DNA of 7,122 bases from positions 48,947 through 56,068 of the forward strand of contig DEMY01000043.1 of NCBI GenBank assembly GCA_002359425.1, read 5' to 3'. Of the stretch, positions 5,436-7,122 are shown in pieces. Positions within the stretch are counted from its first letter, which is position 1. Each line of letters starts with the position of its first letter. Below the pieces are notes generated by a model. It was given only the letters and a program-made list of their open reading frames with translations. It ran no database searches and was not told the origin of the DNA. This DNA comes from Clostridiales bacterium UBA2658 (GTDB lineage: Bacteria; Bacillota; Clostridia; Oscillospirales; Oscillospiraceae). The position numbers and the translations under genes are program-made.

Positions 5436-6373
5436 GTGTCTTCCCCCTCAAATAATTTTCCCTGCCAGGTGTCGCGCTCCGCCATCAGCTTGTCGATGGA
5501 GCCGAGCACGCGGATTTTGTCGCAGCTCCAGAGGGGCGCAACGAGCGTTCGTCTGTCTCCGTCTCCGGTCAGACGCTCGATCACCGTCTCCGCAGGCAAA
5601 ACTTCGAGTTGGCGCACGACCGCGTCTATATAGGCGTCGCGCGCCATGGGTGTGTATTGCCCGTGCGTATAGAGCGCACACAGAGGCGTTCCGCGGATGA
5701 CATGCAGCAGGTGGAGTTTCACACCGTCCGGCCGAAGCCGCCCGAGCGTTTTCGCGGAGAGGACCATCTGCTCAACTGTTTCGCCGGGAAGCCCGTTTAT
5801 CAGATGGACAGTCACGCGGATCTCGCGCGCCTTCAGCGCGGCATATCCCGCCAGAAAGTCCGAAAGGTCGTGACCGCGATTGATTTTCCGCGCCGTTTCG
5901 TTCGAGACGGTCTGTAGGCCAAGCTCGACAGTGAGCGCCGTTTTTTGATTCAGCTCCGCCAGAAGGTTCAGCACCTCCGGCGGCAGGCAGTCCGCGCGCG
6001 TGGCGATGGCAAGGCCCTTCACGCCCTCATGCGCAAGCGCCGTTTCATAAAGGCGGCGCAAAACAGGCGCGGGCGCATAGGTGTTCGTGTGTGCTTGAAA
6101 ATAAGCGACGGCGCAGGCGTCCGGCGTCTTTTCGCGGATGCGCAAAAGCTCGTTGCCGAGCTGCGTTTCAATGGAGACGGCTGCACTTTCCGTGAAGTAA
6201 GCGCTGCCGCCGTCGCAGTAAATGCAGTCCCCGACGCCCTTTGTGCCGTCCAAATTCGGGCAGCTCAGGCCGGCGTCTAGAACGGCTTTTTGGAGCTTTT
6301 GCCCTTTGCGGGCGTTTTCATAGGCGAGCGTGTGGTAGCGCTTGTTGTCATTTGCATAGGGAAACGAATTCAT
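5432..6373 (-). CDS. Radical SAM protein, YhcC/YtqA (TIGR01212) family
   Basis: The 313-aa product has the cluster-binding pattern of the TIGR01212 branch: CPNLDGTKGVGDCIYC, with C38, C50 and C53 for the 4Fe-4S cluster that cleaves S-adenosylmethionine. Further family blocks are YFQAHTNTYAP (91-101), TVELGLQT (148-155), HLINGLPGET (190-199) and KLHLLHVIRGTPL (219-231). From memory, the Bacillus homologue YtqA has been named MnmL and linked to wobble-uridine (mnm5s2U) formation in tRNA. Orthology here is not proven, so I give no symbol. I chose the ATG at 6371-6373: AGGTG (6380-6384) lies 6 bases before it. The in-frame ATG 11 codons earlier overlaps the TATAAT of the promoter and so would not be transcribed from it. 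It heads a two-gene operon with rlmA (4-base overlap). Confidence 0.9.
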   Translation of the reverse strand: MNSFPYANDNKRYHTLAYENARKGQKLQKAVLDAGLSCPNLDGTKGVGDCIYCDGGSAYFTESAAVSIETQLGNELLRIREKTPDACAVAYFQAHTNTYAPAPVLRRLYETALAHEGVKGLAIATRADCLPPEVLNLLAELNQKTALTVELGLQTVSNETARKINRGHDLSDFLAGYAALKAREIRVTVHLINGLPGETVEQMVLSAKTLGRLRPDGVKLHLLHVIRGTPLCALYTHGQYTPMARDAYIDAVVRQLEVLPAETVIERLTGDGDRRTLVAPLWSCDKIRVLGSIDKLMAERDTWQGKLFEGEDT

Positions 6374-6404
6374 TGTCAGCACCTGTTTATAATAGTATAC
6401 AAAC

Positions 6405-6433
6405 ATTATAGCCGCTCACGTCCCGGAACGCAA
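6405..6433 (-). promoter_or_regulatory. Promoter of the radical SAM-rlmA operon
   Basis: On the minus strand a perfect TATAAT (6405-6410) is preceded, after a 17-base spacer, by TTGCGT (6428-6433). The same -35/-10 pair and spacing occur at the unknown gene's promoter (3290-3318). The start site near 6398 leaves a leader of about 25 bases with the AGGTG site. Confidence 0.5.
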
Positions 6434-6440
6434 CGGCGGC

Positions 6441-6469
6441 TTGCGGAAAGACGCGCTTTGTGGTATTCT
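6441..6469 (+). promoter_or_regulatory. Promoter of the YbaK/ProX-type gene
   Basis: TTGCGG (6441-6446), a 17-base spacer and TATTCT (6464-6469) preceded by TGG (extended -10) form a moderate plus-strand promoter. Its -35 lies seven bases from the -35 of the divergent radical SAM promoter, and the two form an inverted repeat (CGCAA-N7-TTGCG). Confidence 0.4.
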
Positions 6470-6503
6470 TGCGTTAATGAGCAAAATGGGGATGTAAGTA
6501 AGC

Positions 6504-7037
6504 ATGGAACTCAGCTTTGGCAGACCGGACGACTGCGCGGGACGCATCCCGCAGGAGGTTCGGTGCTATGATTTTCTGGACAGTCTCGGCATCGAATACT
6601 GCTGTGCCGACCATGAGGCCGCTGACACGATGGCGGTCTGTCAGGAGCGCGCGGCAGCCTTAAAAACGCGCATCTGCAAAAATCTTTTTCTCTGCAACCG
6701 GCAGGAGACAACCTTTTACATGCTTGTCATGCCGGCGGACAAGTCCTTTAAGACCTCAATTGTCTCTGGCCAGCTCGGTGTTGCGCGCCTGCACTTTGCG
6801 GACGAACGCTACATGACCGAATTTTTGGATCTTTACCCCGGCTCCGTGAGCATTCTGGGGCTGATGAACGACAGGGAGAAACGTGTGCGTCTGCTGATGG
6901 ACAGGGACCTGCGCGAACAGGAATCTTTCGCCTGCCACCCCTGTATCAACACAAGCAGCTTAAAATTCAAAACGGCGGACCTTTTTGCAAAGGTTATTCC
7001 GGCCATGGGATACGAGCCGATCTTCTTAGAGCTGTGA
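6504..7037 (+). CDS. YbaK/ProX-type aminoacyl-tRNA deacylase, stand-alone editing domain
   Basis: The 177-aa product is a free-standing version of the prolyl-tRNA synthetase editing (INS) domain, as in ProX/PrdX, which hydrolyses mischarged tRNA, for example Ala-tRNA(Pro), in the cytoplasm. Family features in order are the N-terminal helix-strand YDFLDSLGIEYCCADHEAAD (22-41), the strand with conserved lysine CKNLFLCN (58-65, K59), FYMLVMPADK (71-80), LGVARLHFAD (91-100), the glycine loop PGSVSILGLMND (112-123, where proline is commoner than I117) and CHPCINTSSLKFKTADLF (144-161), equivalent to the usual HPxxNTA block. Length is typical. The start has GGGGA (6488-6492) 11 bases upstream, a slightly long spacing. 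It is divergent from the radical SAM operon and monocistronic as far as seen. The exact mischarged substrate is not determined by sequence. A YbaK (Cys-tRNA(Pro)) specificity is less likely given the prolyl-synthetase-associated pattern. Confidence 0.88.
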   Translation: MELSFGRPDDCAGRIPQEVRCYDFLDSLGIEYCCADHEAADTMAVCQERAAALKTRICKNLFLCNRQETTFYMLVMPADKSFKTSIVSGQLGVARLHFADERYMTEFLDLYPGSVSILGLMNDREKRVRLLMDRDLREQESFACHPCINTSSLKFKTADLFAKVIPAMGYEPIFLEL

Positions 7038-7046
7038 GCCGTTCCC

Positions 7047-7075
7047 TTGTAATGACCGGGCGGATATGATATAAC
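7047..7075 (+). promoter_or_regulatory. Extended -10 promoter near the right edge
   Basis: TTGTAA (7047-7052), a 17-base spacer and TATAAC (7070-7075) preceded by TGA form a good extended -10 promoter. It begins ten bases after the deacylase stop, with no terminator between. Transcription would start near 7082 and drive the gene entering at the right edge. Confidence 0.55.
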
Positions 7076-7106
7076 AAACTTACTTTGAAGGACAGGGGCG
7101 AAGATT

Positions 7107-7122
7107 TTGACGGCGGACGAAG
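7107..7122 (+). CDS. Possible 5' end of the next gene, TTG start
   Basis: Five codons are visible (TTG ACG GCG GAC GAA). AGGGG (7094-7098) lies 8 bases upstream and a good promoter lies at 7047-7075, so a TTG-initiated gene beginning MTADE is plausible. Nothing can be said about its product, and the true start could lie beyond the window. Confidence 0.3.

Overview
The window looks like chromosomal core sequence from a strictly anaerobic Bacillota bacterium, most likely a gut-type clostridium (Oscillospiraceae or a related family). The evidence is the gene set: a class I fructose-bisphosphate aldolase of the staphylococcal/clostridial type, a CoA-transferase of the kind found in fermenters, a PerR-rubrerythrin peroxide-defence pair, strong AGGAGG-type ribosome binding sites and sigma-A-like promoters. 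The family-level placement is inference. There are no transposases, integrases, CRISPR arrays, tRNA or rRNA genes.

Layout, left to right. (1) Positions 1-109, minus strand: the first 36 codons of a class I fructose-bisphosphate aldolase, with its promoter at 199-228. (2) Positions 386-3174, minus strand: a likely transcription unit read as unknown 209-aa protein, then a TetR/AcrR regulator, then a 452-aa CoA-transferase, ending at a clear intrinsic terminator (291-324). The 188-base gap between the regulator and the CoA-transferase holds a long hairpin. A near-identical 15-base GC-rich palindrome lies in the leader of both the unknown gene and the CoA-transferase gene, on either side of the regulator gene. 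(3) Positions 3377-4442, minus strand: a perR-rbr peroxide-stress operon with its own promoter, a candidate self-operator over the start site, and a strong terminator. (4) Positions 4444-4613: an unexplained spacer with repeats and pairing potential. (5) Positions 4614-6373, minus strand: a YhcC/YtqA-type radical SAM protein and an RlmA-type 23S rRNA methyltransferase, translationally coupled through an ATGA overlap. (6) Positions 6504-7037, plus strand: a stand-alone YbaK/ProX-type aminoacyl-tRNA deacylase divergent from the radical SAM gene. A good promoter and a possible TTG-started gene follow at the right edge.

Functionally the window mixes central carbon metabolism, short-chain acyl-CoA metabolism under a local regulator, oxygen/peroxide defence, and translation quality control or RNA modification. 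The region most worth a second look is the unknown protein-TetR-CoA-transferase locus with its repeated leader palindrome and large hairpin. I did not find a clearly novel multi-gene system such as a defence island or biosynthetic cluster.
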